The notes: generated by a model from the letters alone, not told the origin. Shown: positions 12,731 to 25,479, numbered from the stretch's first letter. The stretch: 64,000 bases of DNA from Symsagittifera roscoffensis (GCF_963678635.1 NC_087067.1:29688403-29752402); one strand, 5' to 3'. A program made the numbers and translations.

Positions 12731-15700
12731 TTGAACAACTTTTGAAGTTTGTTAAGAAACTGATTGCTAGAAAGAAATAGAATTGAGTGAACTTAACATA
12801 TAATCAAATACAACAGAAAATGGGAAAACAAAAATGTTTGTCTAACAATTGCAGACAAAACGGTTTGTAATTCGGGAGCGCAAATTTGAATTTGAAATAA
12901 CCTCTCCACCGAAAATCAAAATGTTTTCACAATTTCCGCCTCAATGTACCTGCTGAAATACTATTAGTTGACATAGCTTGATTAACGTGAATTATAGGTA
13001 AACTCACTGAAGGCTTAGGCAAACTTACTCAATTAAAAACGAATGAAGCAGAGTTACGTGATCAAGGATCTGATTTAAAAATCGTTAACTTAGTCTTGAG
13101 TTTCACATTTCAAAATATAGTTCACGAAGAAGGGAATTTTTCGAAAACTCAAATCTAAGCAAAGCATGTCCTAATACGTGTACTGAGCTCATTACCCTCC
13201 TTTCAAAATGTCAAAAGACTCAATCAATTACAGATATAATCGAGAAGTCAATTAATTGTTGTTTGCGGTCAACTTTCTATGAAGCTTCAACAAGCTTCAT
13301 TTGGTTACTTAAATTGATAGAAGGTTTATATCTCTCCGGGCTATGAGAAACTGTTAGACTGGAATCGATTATCTAGGAAATAACATCAAAATTACATTTT
13401 TCCTACCAATTGTAGGTTTGCTGTTTTAAGGAGGAGTAAGGGTTTTGGTGTTTTCCTCCAAAACTAATGATAAATCTTGTCATTTTTAAAAACCATAATT
13501 TTTGAAATTACAAAAAAAATGCATTTAAAATTCTTTGCTATAGATGTTCAATTTACTACCATTTTTCCATTAGAAACATCCTACTTTTTTCTATTAAAAC
13601 GATATCTATCAAAAGGACTATTTTTTGGGGTTGAAATGTTCATCAATTTTTTAAAAATGTTTTTGGGCTTGGGAACTCTAGCTAAAAATGCTTAGCTCGA
13701 TGAGAGCAGCAATATGAGTGGTCGGAAGCCTATATTTGGACCTTGGACCTTGCAACCAAAAATTTAGAAAATTGGCATCGCATGAGGCTTTTTCATAAAT
13801 TCAATTCTGTATATCTTCAATGAACGGTTTGAACATATTCATGCGACATATCAAAATGCTTCTCTCAACCAGTTTGTCACTTTTGTACAGAAGTTCAAAT
13901 ATTACAGTAACTGAAGTTTACAAGATGAATTTTCAGAACTTTTTCAGAATTTTTTTTGTAATTTGATTAACGACTTGTTCTACAATTGCCTAAAAGTAGT
14001 TCATCATACTCTCCTTTTCCTAGCACTTTGACAAAAGTTAAGCACTAAGATGCAGAGAATTTTTATTCAGAAGCTGTTTATCAAGATTAAACCCAAATGA
14101 AAGCTGTTAAAACTCACTCTCAATTTCAAATTTAAATATATATGAAAGTCAAACAATTTCGATCTCAAATTCAAAGTTAAATAAGATCCAAAAACTCCTG
14201 AACTTTTCTTAAGTTGTTAAAATTTTTATTTTTTCCTTGTCGCAATGCATAAAGAAGGAGTTAAGCTTTCCAAGTGATTAGTCACTGTCGCTACCGTGGT
14301 GCGCGTTGGAGTTGAACAGCCTGGTTCATCAAGCCATGATGACACTGTAGGAGAGGAATCGGCTTTCGGGGTAACTAATTATGGTGACTCAATCTGCTCC
14401 ATTCCCCTTAAACGGTCAAGAAATCAGTTTCTTCAAGTAATGTAACTGGTTTTCACACATCCGAGTAACAGCACAACAGAATCATCCTATTATAGGTTTT
14501 TTTAAAATATTAATTCATATAAATTTTTTAAATTGACTTTGATAAAGTTGATATATCAATCTGAAGAGCAAGAGGCTCGTCAGGATCTGTATATTCTCCA
14601 AAATTTGTAAGTTAACTCAAACAATTCATATTGAGTTCTTCGTCTTCCTTTGGCATCTATAACGAAAGCTTACCGAATGAATGTAAAAGACTTTTTGGTA
14701 TCATGATGTGATTTGTACGAGTCCACTGATCAGAAATAAAGGATTTTTCTTCTTTAGTTTTTGCAACAAAATTATCATGAACGGTGTAATTAGAAGAACG
14801 TTTCTTAGGTGATTGAAAAACCCGGCAAAAATATAGCAAGGTATTTGAAAGAAAATACAGAAGAATGTAACAAACGGAACGCTGAAAGAAAAGAAATTTA
14901 AACAAATTGTGAAAATTCCTCAAGAGATTAAAATAGGGTTTGATCTTCTGAAATTAGGAATGTTGGGACCTCCTATATAGTTACTCATCAGTATACGAAG
15001 CGAGGATGTGTATGTTATTTATGTCGCATTGCACGGTATTCAAGGTATATCTAATTTTCTTTCAAACAAAAGGCTTTTTTGAAACAATATTTTTAAACAT
15101 TGTGACATATGACAGCCAGAAAACTTCTTATCAGCTGCACATGCTCAAAACACTAATCCACTTTAATTAAATTGCAATCGAAACCTTTCGCAATATGAAG
15201 TACATGTGGGCTTATGTTAAAATAGATACAACGTTTTCTTTTGCAAACCTATACAATCACTTCAAATCATTTCATACTCTCCTATTTTTAAGTCAAATAA
15301 CTTGTAACAATGAATAAACGAAAACAATTACCACAACAACTCCAGATAAAGGATTTGGCTATTGTCTTTTTGATATTTCAGAAAACAGTAGAAGATAAGT
15401 GCGTGCTACATTGAAAACATATGACCAAACTTGTAGAATTGTTTTTTTGAGTATTTTCCAAAAAGACGCTGAATTGGAATGTGTACAAAGACTTTCCGTA
15501 AACATCGACGAGTTTTCACACTTACAAAAATCGGGAATCACAATGCGAGCGCAAACGAATGAAAAATCTGATACTGTTGGAAGCAAAGGCATTCAATAAA
15601 TCAACTGTAAACGTGCCAGGAAATCTCATTTTTCTTAAAACACAAACAATTTCAAACACTTGCTTTTGAAATAGTTTTCTTTATTAGCTATGATTGAAGT

Positions 15701-17200
15701 TGTGTTACCTGGTTATTTCACAAAAATTCAACAGAATTTCAATTTTGTTATTACTGAAAAGAACTCCCAATTTATCTACTTCAAAAAATTATGTTTTAGG
15801 AAGCCACTTCAGATCTGATTGCACTTTTTCAGTGGAAAATGAAAAAAATACCATTATTTTTTTTTGATTCAGGTAGATTCAGTAGAACAGTTGAACCAAT
15901 TTTTTCCTTTCCAAAAATGTTTCGGTGTTCCTTGCATTTTACTTGCTTCAAAGATTTAGTTTCTCCTGCTAGAGATAACAAAGGAAACAGTGATTTGTTT
16001 GACAAGCTTAAACTATCATTCACAGTTATTTGTCACAAACTGATGCAGCCGTAGTCGATTTCAGTGCAATCGAGGGACGTTTACCGAATTTATTGATGAT
16101 TTCTCCAACATCATCTGACAAACAAGTTTCTTCAACAAACCAAAACGTCAGCAAAAAAAACTTCTGTAATTGGGAGACACAAACGAATTGATAAGACAGA
16201 TACACCAGCTCCATTATCGACCTAACACAGATCCGCAAGAATTTTGACTACAGTTTCAAAGAAACACACGGAGAGCAGACATGCTCAAACAGGTGAGATG
16301 AATACAGAAACATTGAGAAATTTTGAAATTTTAATTAATGGAGCCAGTTCTGCCGTTTTTTTGTAAAATAATGGACATATTGATAAGTGGATATGGAAAA
16401 CTCGGTGTAGATGATGATCTTTTGCTTGTGACATTTATTGTTGATGAGAAAATAGAATTCAGTTGACAATTTTCATTTTACCTTTTGTTAATGCTTAAGT
16501 CGGTAGACATGACTTCAACTTTCGATTTGGACTTATGCATGAAATTTTTAACGACATAAAAACTCAGTATCCAGATAAATTAGTCAGATTTCAGTTTTTT
16601 TAGCCCCTTGTTTGTATTTGGATGCCGTGATTAATTTGGATTCTGTTTCGAATAACAGACCGTATGGTGGTTTAATTGGAATAGGCAAAATGTCGCTCGA
16701 CAGATTCTGGAAACAATTCAAATTTCTTAGATTACCTGCTATATTGCATGGCTCGGCAGGATACTTGCAAAAAAAAACTAAATCAAATAAAAAGTTGTTA
16801 GCTAGATCACGTGCCAGACATTGCGTTTTTCTTACTTCTTAAAGCATTCAAACCAAAGTTGTGTCATTTGTTTGAATTTTGAGTGCAAACCAAAGAAAAA
16901 AACCAAAATTTGTTTTTTAAACATTCCGTTATTTCAGATATTGAGGGATTTAAAAGCGTAAGAAACCTTTCATAATCAATGCTTTCTGCTTGCTCTACTA
17001 ATACAATTGAGACAATTCATTTTCTGCGGCTCGTCCCACTCAATACTTTATCGAAGAAAGAGAAGAAACCTCACAGCTGGGAATCTAAATTTCTGCATGA
17101 GCTTGGTCGTGACGTAGTTGAATGCCCTTAATCTTATTTGGATCAAATTTGTAACAGCGTTCGTTTAAGGAACCCAAACATCCAATTTTTTGCTAAAGGT
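12731..17200. other. Polinton interior, no protein recognised
   Basis: Polintons carry several poorly conserved genes, and this stretch between polymerase and ATPase may hold their remains. Protein-like open stretches occur at 15399-15599 (ends TNEKSDTVGSKGIQ), 15839-16054 and 16612-16842, all plus strand. None matches a family I know. The rest is AT-rich with many stops. Confidence 0.35.
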
Positions 17201-17259
17201 GAATAAAAATCTGTTTTATTAGCTGATAAATTGAAATTACCCGTGAGCAATTTGGAAAA

Positions 17260-17953
17260 AACTAACTGCCCGAAGATTGAACACTTATTGGGCACTGAAA
17301 AACATATTTGCAAACGACATTCTCAATTACTTCCCTCGCATCAATTATTAAACCATTGTACCTGTAGAAAATTCAAAGTTTTTTTTCTCTTGGTTACAAA
17401 ATGAACTGTCCAATGATGCAAACAACCTTATCTCCAAATTTGGTGGTTTACGCTTCAATGACTAATCAGAGTCTTGAAAAAAATTTAACAACAAGAATTA
17501 AAGTTACTCTTACCTGCAAAAATCTCGAGCAAATTACACTGAACGATATCGAAATCGATAATTTACGGAAAATTTTTACAGTTCTTGACTGCTTTCACCT
17601 GTACAAAATCTAGACTCCAGGAATTTTGAAAGTCAATTCAGTTGTTCAATCGCAAACTGGAAGGGCTGCAACCTCTGCTAGGAGAGAGAAAACAAATCCA
17701 TTTGCGTGACCAACAGCTTCCAGTTGAATTGAAAGAATTAGTCAAAACTGATAACCTTGAAGAACTACATTTAGTTGAAGTCACATTCAGAGTTCCTGCA
17801 CATTTTGCTGTACAATTTGAATCTAATTGTAAGCATGACAAGTTCAAAAAACATGAATTATTCTTCGTCGAACGAGGAATTGATTTGCCTTTCGAAACGA
17901 CAAAGAGAAACAAATTTATACAAAGCTTTGTGAATGACAATGTATATATTTAA
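17260..17953 (+). pseudogene. Unidentified Polinton plus-strand gene remnant
   Basis: Broken frames give protein-like sequence, such as NHCTCRKFKVFF near 17.36 kb, an open stretch at 17401-17613, and an open stretch at 17642-17953 containing ELVKTDNLEELHLVEVTF and VERGIDLPFETTKRNKF. It lies about 300 bases before the ATPase relic on the same strand. Its place suggests a Polinton-encoded protein, but no domain is recognised. It has at least one frameshift between the two open stretches. Confidence 0.35.
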
Positions 17954-18268
17954 GGATTGTCTTCACTTTTTTGTGATCTTCTGTGATTACTAGTTGATAA
18001 CATGTCGTGTTTGAAAATTCAAACTTTCGAAAAAAAATTCTAAAAGAAAACACACAAAATGTGACTATAACAGAAGAGTTATTAAACAAAATCAGAACCG
18101 GAAACGTAGGAAAAACGGTTCGGATACATATGACAGACAAAACCATAGCAATATATGTATAATAAAAAAACCAAGGGGAAATTGGTCAGAGAGAAAAAAA
18201 TGGCGATTGGTTTGGAGTTTTAACTATCAACCTTGATTAAAAAAAAGCAAAACAAGTCTTCTAGTAAA

Positions 18269-19200
18269 CATGGAAATTGAAGTAACCACTGTCGAGAACA
18301 ATGATTGCGACTTTGTCGATATTGGTGGTGTCAAACAGTCTTTATCTGACGGAATCGGATCTTGGAAAAGAAGTAGTTTTGTTTTCCTTCCATCTGCAGA
18401 AGTCTTTTTAACGTAAGTCTTATTTTATGTCATATTTCTTACACAAGTTTGTTTTATTTTCATTTTGCTATATTTATCTATTTCAAAATTGTCTTTTTAC
18501 AATCTAAATTGTGACAAGACTGCCATTTGGCTTTCGATACTGTCCAGTACAGTTAGTTTTATGTTACCAAGTTGCAAGTTAAATAATGAATAAGATAATT
18601 TCAAAAAAAAATCGTCTGTTCATGTCCATTTCAGGTTCCTCAGAATCCGGCAAAACTGATTTAATTTTTTAAATGCAACTCAGAGATAATTTCTATTCAT
18701 CGTATAAGAGGTATTTTATTTTTATGTTCACGATCAACCCAATTATTGTTCTTTTATTTCTCAACACAAACTTGATTTTGAAATCATACAATTATCCAGC
18801 TTTGAAAATGATAATAAATTACGGGATTGCTTGATTTTGTTTGATGAAACTTGCGAAATTTTTTTAAATTAAACAGATTCCGTTAAAATAGCTACACCAG
18901 GCCCTCATAAAAATGTTCACGTTTTTTATCTCAAGCATAATTTATTTCAGCAAAGTAAACAGCACGTACAATAGAATTGAAAACAACTCAATTCATTTTG
19001 TTCAAATTACCTCGAGACATTCAACAAACTGATTACTTAAGCAGACAATTGAATCATGCTAAATTGATTCGTCATGCGTAACAGTTGCCAAGGAAAAGAG
19101 ATTTTGGTCGTTTGCTGATAGAGTTAGATTTTAAAACCTGTGAATGTCTTCGGTTTTTGTCAATCATAGTTTCACCGTCGCCAACCATTTTCTACTTACA
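18269..19200 (+). pseudogene. Polinton packaging ATPase (FtsK/HerA-like)
   Basis: A first exon (18269-18412, start MEIEVTTVENNDC) ends at a GTAAGT donor. After an intron, the sequence resumes following TTTCAG near 18634 with GSSESGKT, a Walker A P-loop. Farther on, shifted frames give FYLKHNLFQQSK, LPRDIQQ and a region with the feel of LLIDL-K-CECLRF (18.92-19.16 kb). These resemble the Walker B-distal and C-terminal blocks of Polinton genome-packaging ATPases. Stops follow within a few codons of the P-loop, so it is dead. A partial second copy of its 5' region lies at 23635-24200. Confidence 0.7.
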
Positions 19201-19383
19201 ATCTTCAAAAGCAGTCATCACGTCTCTTAAAAATGAAAGAGATTGACGTATGTATATTGAAGCAAATGCTCAATAGTCAGCATTCTAGATCAAATTTGAA
19301 AACAGCTGACTCAAACTTTATTAGCTTAGATATAAGCTAAGAAAGTGTTAAGGGCAAACATAGTGCTAAAACAGTTATTATGA

Positions 19384-19812
19384 GTTGAATTTTTAAATGT
19401 AGAAATTGACGGATATGTTTTAATCCAAGGAAAGCCGACGCACAATCAAATTCAAACTTTTCTGTATGATACACAACAAAACTTAAAGAAACTTGAGAAT
19501 GTGTTTTATCCACAAATTTTGAAAGAACTGGATTTTGATCCCAGTTTAGTGTCCAACACTTATGCCAAACATATTCACCGCTCGCTTAAGAGCAAAGCAG
19601 CTCCACCCTCATCTTCTTCCTTTGTCGCAGACAAACCGACAACTGAGAAATCGATAGATCAAAACCCTCCTCAACGAACAATCGATCGAAAACTCTCAAA
19701 TCCAAAACCAAGCAATCCGTCAAAAAAAAAACGCGGAAGAAAGAACTTTCTGCCACCAAAGACGACGACGACGACAATGAAAAATACGAAAGCAGTAGAG
19801 AATCGTTTGTGA
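19384..19812 (+). pseudogene. Polinton hypothetical protein between ATPase and integrase
   Basis: An open frame reads VEIDGYVLIQGKPTHNQIQ near its start and has a basic, proline- and serine-rich tail (PSNPSKKKRGRKNF). It is free of stops for over 400 bases, which is long for this decayed region. There is no ATG at the head, so it probably continues from a broken upstream part. A nuclear or DNA-binding role could fit the basic tail. No family is assigned. Confidence 0.4.
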
Positions 19813-19985
19813 CAACAACAAAAGATTTGAAATCCTACTATCAGTGAAGAAAAGAGACTCGAATGACTCTGCTCGAAAGGTCTAGCTATATTTGGTAGCG
19901 TAAAAAAAATTAACAAAAGCATGCCAACTCTCACCAAAAAATTTAAAAATTTCTGCAATCTCATTCATCACACACAAATTATGGA

Positions 19986-20795
19986 ATGTTTTGTAAAACC
20001 TATCCTCACCTGAAAGTCATCCGTAACGATATCAGGGAAATTTGGTCTCTTGACTTGGCATATGTGGATAAATTTACCATACCAAGTTTAACCGAGGAGT
20101 ACAATATTTGTAAATTGCTGTCGATTGTCTATCTCACTACTTGGAACCCCTTTGAAGACCAAATGTGCAAAAAAAAACAGCCAAAGCATTCAAAAAAAAT
20201 GTTTAAAAATATAAAAACCAAAAAAAGTTTGCGTTGATAAGGTCAAATAGTTCAAAGGAGAGTTCAAAAATTTATGTACTAAACGAAAAATCGTCGAATA
20301 CAAAACTCGTCGAATACAAACTGAAAAAAAACAGCGTTTGCCGAACCGAACATTCGATCGCTCAAAGGTATTATCTAAAAACACTTGGAGTTTGAATGGA
20401 CATACATTTAAATTGAAAAATTCCAGGAATTTGTTCAAAAGATAAACTCACGCGTGAATATTTTAACAAAATTGGCTCCAAACAAGGTCACGCGAAAGCA
20501 TGAGCCTGCTTTAGTCACATTATTTGCAAACAGTTCAACAAAATTGATTAAAAAACCAAAGTTTCATGTTTGTGATTATGTGCGAGTTGCAAAACTTACT
20601 TACCTCTCAGAAAAAATTACAAGCAGAACTTTACATATGATGTTTTTGAAATAGTTGCCATTTCTTCTCCAAATCTCCCAGCATACAGACTCATTGATGC
20701 AGAGAAAGAAGAAATTAACCTAAAGTTTTATGAAAAAGGACTTAGTTTGACTGGAAACTATGCAGATTTTGACAAAGATGCGCAATGGTGAGTTT
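19986..20795 (+). pseudogene. Polinton retroviral-type integrase
   Basis: Broken frames in order give REIWSLDLAYVDKF (first catalytic Asp block, about 20.05 kb), a KTKKSL-CVDKVK-FKGEFKNLC stretch equivalent to the second Asp region (about 20.22-20.27 kb), and PNKVTRKHEPALVTLFANSS with KKPKFHVCDYVRVAK (20.47-20.6 kb). The last block, at 20.65-20.75 kb, includes PAYRLIDAEKEEI. The C-terminal blocks are typical of Polinton integrases. The third acidic residue lies in a decayed part and was not found. Stops and shifts make it inactive. Confidence 0.75.
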
Positions 20796-21069
20796 ACTGT
20801 ACATTTGATATTAACAGCCTCAATTGATTATTTCCGGGACAGCACTCTGGTCAGTTTTAGAAGTTTTTGAAAAGAGAAAGCAGCCTTAGACGGATATTGG
20901 AGAGTTGCTATCTCCGAAAAAGTTTTTCCAACGAAATTAAAGATTGTTACTGATCAAGAATTAACGTATTTCAGAGCATCCGAAGTAGTAGCAAGTAAAT
21001 CCAATTATTATGACAAAAAAAAATTTTTTTTTCAAATCAGGATAGTAAAATTTCATAGAACAATTGACA

Positions 21070-21640
21070 ATTGATCAATGAGATAAAAGCGAAACTCAAA
21101 GACAAAAACTATTTCTATGAAAGTCACGAATAGCATGAGCATTTGGATAAAAGCAAATGAAGGAATCTCATTTCCAAGTCCCCAAAGACCCAGTCTGTTA
21201 GGCTCTTATGCAAACTTTGACGAGAACGGTGAATATCCCATTGAATACAAAACGATACCCTCCCGTTGCATCTTATGAGGGAATCGAACTAAACTACTCT
21301 CTTTTCCCATATGACTTATTCAGTGGCACAGGTATTATTTTGTCTATATTGACATTTTTCAATACCAAACTGTTGGAGATGCGAAGGCCCCATTGCGAAG
21401 GCATCAAAAATGGTAGTGTCTGCAGCATTGAACCTAATAATCGAAAAAACTTCACTAATTTAGACTTCAAAAAGTTACATACTTCATCTGTGCAATCAAT
21501 ATCCGTACAGTTGCGCAAGGAAACTGGAAAAACTAGTGCTCTTTGCAGGAACTCGTAAAATTGTGTTGACTCTAAAGTTCGAGCGCTTTGATTGAAAACC
21601 ATTGGAACAGTATTATTTAAAGCAAGCTTCACTTCCTCAT
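21070..21640 (+). pseudogene. Possible Polinton minor capsid (penton-like) remnant
   Basis: The stretch at 21208-21558 is open and ends with a pattern (FTNLDFKKLH, then SISVQLRKETGK) similar to the closing strands of single-jelly-roll minor capsid proteins of Polintons. The position, before the basic peptide and the major capsid protein, fits. The similarity is weak and the N-terminal part is not recognisable, so this is a guess from context plus a short motif. Confidence 0.35.
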
Positions 21641-21990
21641 TTCTCTGGACACTACCGACAACGCGGCAGTGGATTTGGCGCTTTGGCTGCTGGTATTTGT
21701 TGTGTTGCTATACCGTTTGCATGACGGGTTATTCTACCGACTGCGAAAAAATTGGGCAGAGACCTTTTGATGACTGCAGCGCCATAACTGATTGATGTCG
21801 CAATGAAAAAGAAGTATAGTAAACAAGCATTGAAAAACACTGTCACAAAAACAAAAAGAAAACAAATCGGTGATGGTAGACGTTGGCGAAAGACACTAAT
21901 GAACAGATCACAAAGAAAAAGGTCAGTAGTAGCTAGAAAAAGGAAAACAACCATTCGAAGACAAAGCAGACCAGCTAGAAATCGAGTAGA
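21641..21990 (+). pseudogene. Small basic Polinton virion-type peptide (pX-like)
   Basis: The sequence reads RQRGSGFGALAAGICCVAI, and a strongly basic tail (21.80-21.98 kb, many K and R) follows in shifted frames. A glycine/alanine-rich hydrophobic head with a basic tail ahead of the capsid gene resembles the small core-type peptide of Polintons and adenovirus-like elements. An in-frame stop after the hydrophobic part marks it as a relic. Confidence 0.45.
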
Positions 21991-22039
21991 ATTTTTCTCA
22001 AAATCAAAAATGATCGATATTTTTTTACCAAATGAAATG

Positions 22040-23300
22040 ACCCATAGCTCTTTGGATTGTTTGAAAAGCAACCTTTTTTATTTACTTTTTAAAATGCTTT
22101 TGATCCAAAAAATTGGATGTGTCTATTCATCCATTGGAACAGTGCTCAAGTTTGAAATCACCGGTGACCGCAACAATATTGTTGACCAGCGAATACTATA
22201 TTTGGAAATACGATACAAAGTAACACAAAAAAAACTGGAACCGATTTGAGATACGACAACACTGACCCTACTGTGTCTGATTCACCGTTCCTCGTAAACA
22301 ATTTCCTGTATTCGCTTGTCTCTGACTGTACCCCCTCTGTTAATGGACTCAAAATCTCAAATGCTGATAGTTTTTTTTGCCTAACAACAAAGGTGCTGAG
22401 GACTCATGGCTCAAGTGTCAGGGATATTGTTTTGAAAATCATCACGCTGCGATAGGTGCAGCTGGCTTATCATCCCAACGAGAACTGGTCCGCGAATCGA
22501 GGGAAATTTGGTTCTACGAACCCGCTGGAGTTCACTTTTTTACCTGTGACAAGCATTTGTTGAGCAAAGTCAACCTCAGATTTTCCTACAGACGCTCTCA
22601 TGATGACATTTTTTATATCTGAAGATGCTGCGAAGCATTACAAGCTGAAAACACTCGAAGCGAACCTATATGTTAAAAATATGACTTTGACCGACTATTT
22701 GCTCTCTACCATTTTATCAACGTTGATGAAAACTCCTGCGAACAACCCATATCAAGAAGAAATTACCAAAACATTTCTGGCAACAGCTGATCAGTGCAGT
22801 TGGCAACAGGAAGAACTTTTTGCTCAAGAAACATTGAGACAAATTATAATAGCAATGAACACCAATAATGCATTCCTTGGAACAAACGAACGAACCCTTT
22901 CCATTATCAAAACTTTGGAATGGATCCAATTACTATGAGACGGAATGGTTTGCCAATAGCAAAAACACCAAAGACAACACAAGATCAAAAGAGTATCTTC
23001 TTCAACACACTATAAACGCTGGGTTTGTTGCACTGCGGCTGTGAATCACCCTGGATAAATACCAGCAGCAATTTATTATTTGTTTCTATCTCAAGATTAC
23101 CCAGCAGGCAGCTCATGACTTCTTGCATCCAGAAATTATTAACTGCTCGGTTTCACTCGATTTTCAATTCTCAAACGCTTTGACAGCAGACCTGGAAAAC
23201 TTTGTTTGGGTTATACGCTCATTGAATGTGTTTATTGCGTCTGACCGCAAAGTTACAAAGAACGTCCTCCCAATTTTGTCAGTCTGAAAATGAATGAAAT
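22040..23300 (+). pseudogene. Polinton double-jelly-roll major capsid protein
   Basis: Pieces in three frames line up with the double-jelly-roll fold. FLVNNFLYSLVSDCTPSVNG (22.29 kb) is the N-terminal strand region. RELVRESREIWFYEPAGVHF (22.48 kb) and the stretch with KTPANNPYQEEITKTFLAT follow, then EELFAQETLRQIIIAMNTNN-AFLG (22.81-22.88 kb), matching the central block that precedes the second jelly roll. Remnants reach KVTKNVLP near 23.26 kb. At least three frameshifts are needed and stops are present, so no protein is made. In intact Polintons this forms the predicted virion shell. Confidence 0.72.
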
Positions 23301-23309
23301 CCAGTTGTA

Positions 23310-23634
23310 GGATCTCATTCAGAATTGTAAACATCTGAAATATAAGTTTCTTGGAGTAATTGCAACCGACAATTTTCCAGCTCACATACCACATAATATC
23401 TTTATGGTTGTGAATACTTCAAAATCAGATTTTCCGGAGACACATTGGAATGTTTTATACTTTGCTGATCATATCAGTCTTCCTCCTTGGCAGTACACCA
23501 TTCTATTTAAACGATTGAACGAGTGTTTTCATCAAGTCAATGAATCGATGACAAATTTTTCCATGCAAGACACAAAGCTTACCATGTGCGGTTCCTTTTG
23601 TATTTATAGTGCAATTTTCTTTTGTGTACTTTAA
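23310..23634 (+). pseudogene. Polinton adenain-like cysteine protease, copy 1
   Basis: The frame runs from CKHLKYKFLGVIATDN through NTSKSDFPETHWNVLYFAD to TMCGSFCIYSA. The HW pair and the CGSFC block correspond to the catalytic His and Cys regions of adenovirus-type (C5) proteases, and the LPPWQ stretch follows the usual D-x-LGLPP site (here damaged). In intact elements it processes capsid precursors. It directly abuts the duplicated ATPase 5' region. Confidence 0.68.
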
Positions 23635-24210
23635 CAGAAGAGATATCAAACAAAATCAGAACCGTAAACGTGGGAAAAATTGTTCGTATACATGTGACAG
23701 ACAAAACCATAGCAAGATAAAAAAAAATACAAGCCAAACGGCAATCGGTCAGAGAGAAAAAAAGCGATTGCTACGCAATTAAAACTATCAACCTTGACAG
23801 AAATAAGCAAAACAAGTGTTCTATTAAACATGGAAAATGAAGTAACTACTGTCGAGAAAAATTATTGCTAATTTGTCGACATTGGTGGTGTCGAACAGTC
23901 ATTATCTGATTTTGTGTCTTATTTTTCACACAATTTTGTTTTATTTTCTTTTTGCTATCTTTATGTATTTCCAAATTCTCTTTTTACAACTTAAGTTGTG
24001 ACGAGAATGCCATTTGGTTTTCGATACTGTCTAGTTCAGTTGGTTACATGCTACCAAATCCCAAGTAAATAATGAACAAGATCATTTCAACAAAAGATCT
24101 TCTGTTCATGTCCGTTTCAGGTCCCTCAGGATCCAGCAAAACTGATTTAATTTTTTGAATGCTTCTTGCAGCTACTTTCTATCAATCATATATTACGGTA
24201 TTTTTTTCTT
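23635..24210 (+). repeat. Second copy of ATPase 5' region
   Basis: It aligns along its length with 18060-18740: shared ACAGAAGAG-TAT-AAACAAAATCAGAACCG, the MENEVTTVEKN start region, the CTTCTGTTCATGTCC block, and the damaged P-loop context (TCAGGATCCAGCAAAACTG). A segment around the first donor site is deleted here. A tandem-type or recombination event inside the Polinton placed it between two protease fragments. Confidence 0.7.
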
Positions 24211-24214
24211 TATG

Positions 24215-24520
24215 TTTGTGAACACTTCAAAATCAGATTCTCCGGGGACACATTGGAATGTGATGTGCAAAAAATGAATTTTTTTTTAGTTTGCTGATCC
24301 TCTCGGTCTTCCTCTTTGGCAGTTCACCAATCTATATAATCGATTGAACGAGAGTTTTCCTTAATTGATGAGTCATCACTGAATTGATGACAAATGTTTC
24401 CATGCAAGACACAAAGACACCATGTGCGGATCTTTTTGTATTGATACTGCTCATTTTTTTCCTGATAAAAACTTTAATTGTGATACTTATATTTTTGTCT
24501 ACATAAATGATCATGTTTTG
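24215..24520 (+). pseudogene. Adenain-like protease, fragment copy 2
   Basis: It resembles copy 1: TSKSDSPGTHWNV is followed by a possible intron ending in TTTTTTTTAG (about 24290), then FADPLGLPLWQ and a decayed CGSFCI block (about 24.43 kb). It keeps the ADPLGLP motif lost from copy 1. Stops and shifts are present. Confidence 0.55.
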
Positions 24521-24574
24521 AAACGTTTTCTATCTCACATGCTTTGCAATAAAGTAACTATTTAATCTGGCTTA

Positions 24575-24945
24575 ATTGTACACTTTTCTTTTTGATTTTG
24601 ATTACTTTATTGTTTTAGTTGTTCAATTTTTTACCCAATTGTTAACTGTACAGCAACAATCCGAGAAGTTAGGCTACTATCAAAGTAAAAAAATTACAAA
24701 ACCAATGGATGGCGGGATATCATCACACCAGCAACTGGGGGTTTCTTTCAGTACAATTTCTGGACGGGTTTCGAAACGCTGCCTTTCGGCTGAGAGCCGA
24801 GCTCCGTGCGTTTTCTCGGACCCCAAAAAATCTTCAAGTTTTCTCGGATCTTCAAATTTATAGTAACAAGTTAGGTACAACTTTTAACAGTATTATACAC
24901 AAAATCAAATGGAACATACACATAGTCGAATATACACAAGACTCT
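24575..24945. other. Unassigned insert between protease fragments
   Basis: Sequence between two protease-like pieces that resembles neither. It includes a comparatively GC-rich patch (24.71-24.85 kb) with TCTCGGACCC/TCTCGGATCT direct repeats. It may be an independent insertion; no termini are evident. Confidence 0.3.
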
Positions 24946-24949
24946 GATC

Positions 24950-25190
24950 TGCCTCCAAAAATGTTTGTTTTACTTTGCAGATCCTCTCGGTCTACCTCTC
25001 TTTATAAACAGCAACATCTATCAAAAAATAAACGAGAATTTCAAATAAGTCATGGATTTAATGACAGCAATTCCAATGAAATTTTCAAACTCTACTATGT
25101 GTGGTTCTTTTTATATTTATATTGCATATTTGGTAGTTTTTAGTTCAAACTTTAATGGTGATGCTCCGGATTTTGTACTAATGGTGGTTT
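24950..25190 (+). pseudogene. Adenain-like protease, fragment copy 3
   Basis: After TTTGCAG (24982) the frame reads ADPLGLPLFI-NSNIYQ, and MCGSFYIYIAY appears near 25.10 kb. The catalytic-Cys block thus has Tyr in place of the second Cys. This is the third protease-like piece in 1.9 kb. Confidence 0.55.
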
Positions 25191-25479
25191 GAAACTTTTC
25201 TAGACTCATTTGCTTTCTGATTAATTATTTTTTGCTTAAAATGGTTCAATTTCAAATACATTTCATTTTATAGATTACTGAGTACTAATTAAATGTTTTG
25301 TCCAAAAGATCTGTCAGCAAGGAAGGAAACGTTGAAAAAGTGCAGATAGCGCAACGCAAATTAAGCCAAATTGCAGTGACAACTGTAAGTTCTTACACAA
25401 TGATTTTTTTAGTTAAACTCTTTATTCAGTTGGTGACGATTGCAAATAGAAACCTTTGAAGATCACATGGAGACTTTAA

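Noticed and set aside
22600-22938. Intact host gene at the capsid-like frame
   Set aside because: The frame is one part of a double-jelly-roll capsid relic spread over three frames, flanked by other Polinton remnants.
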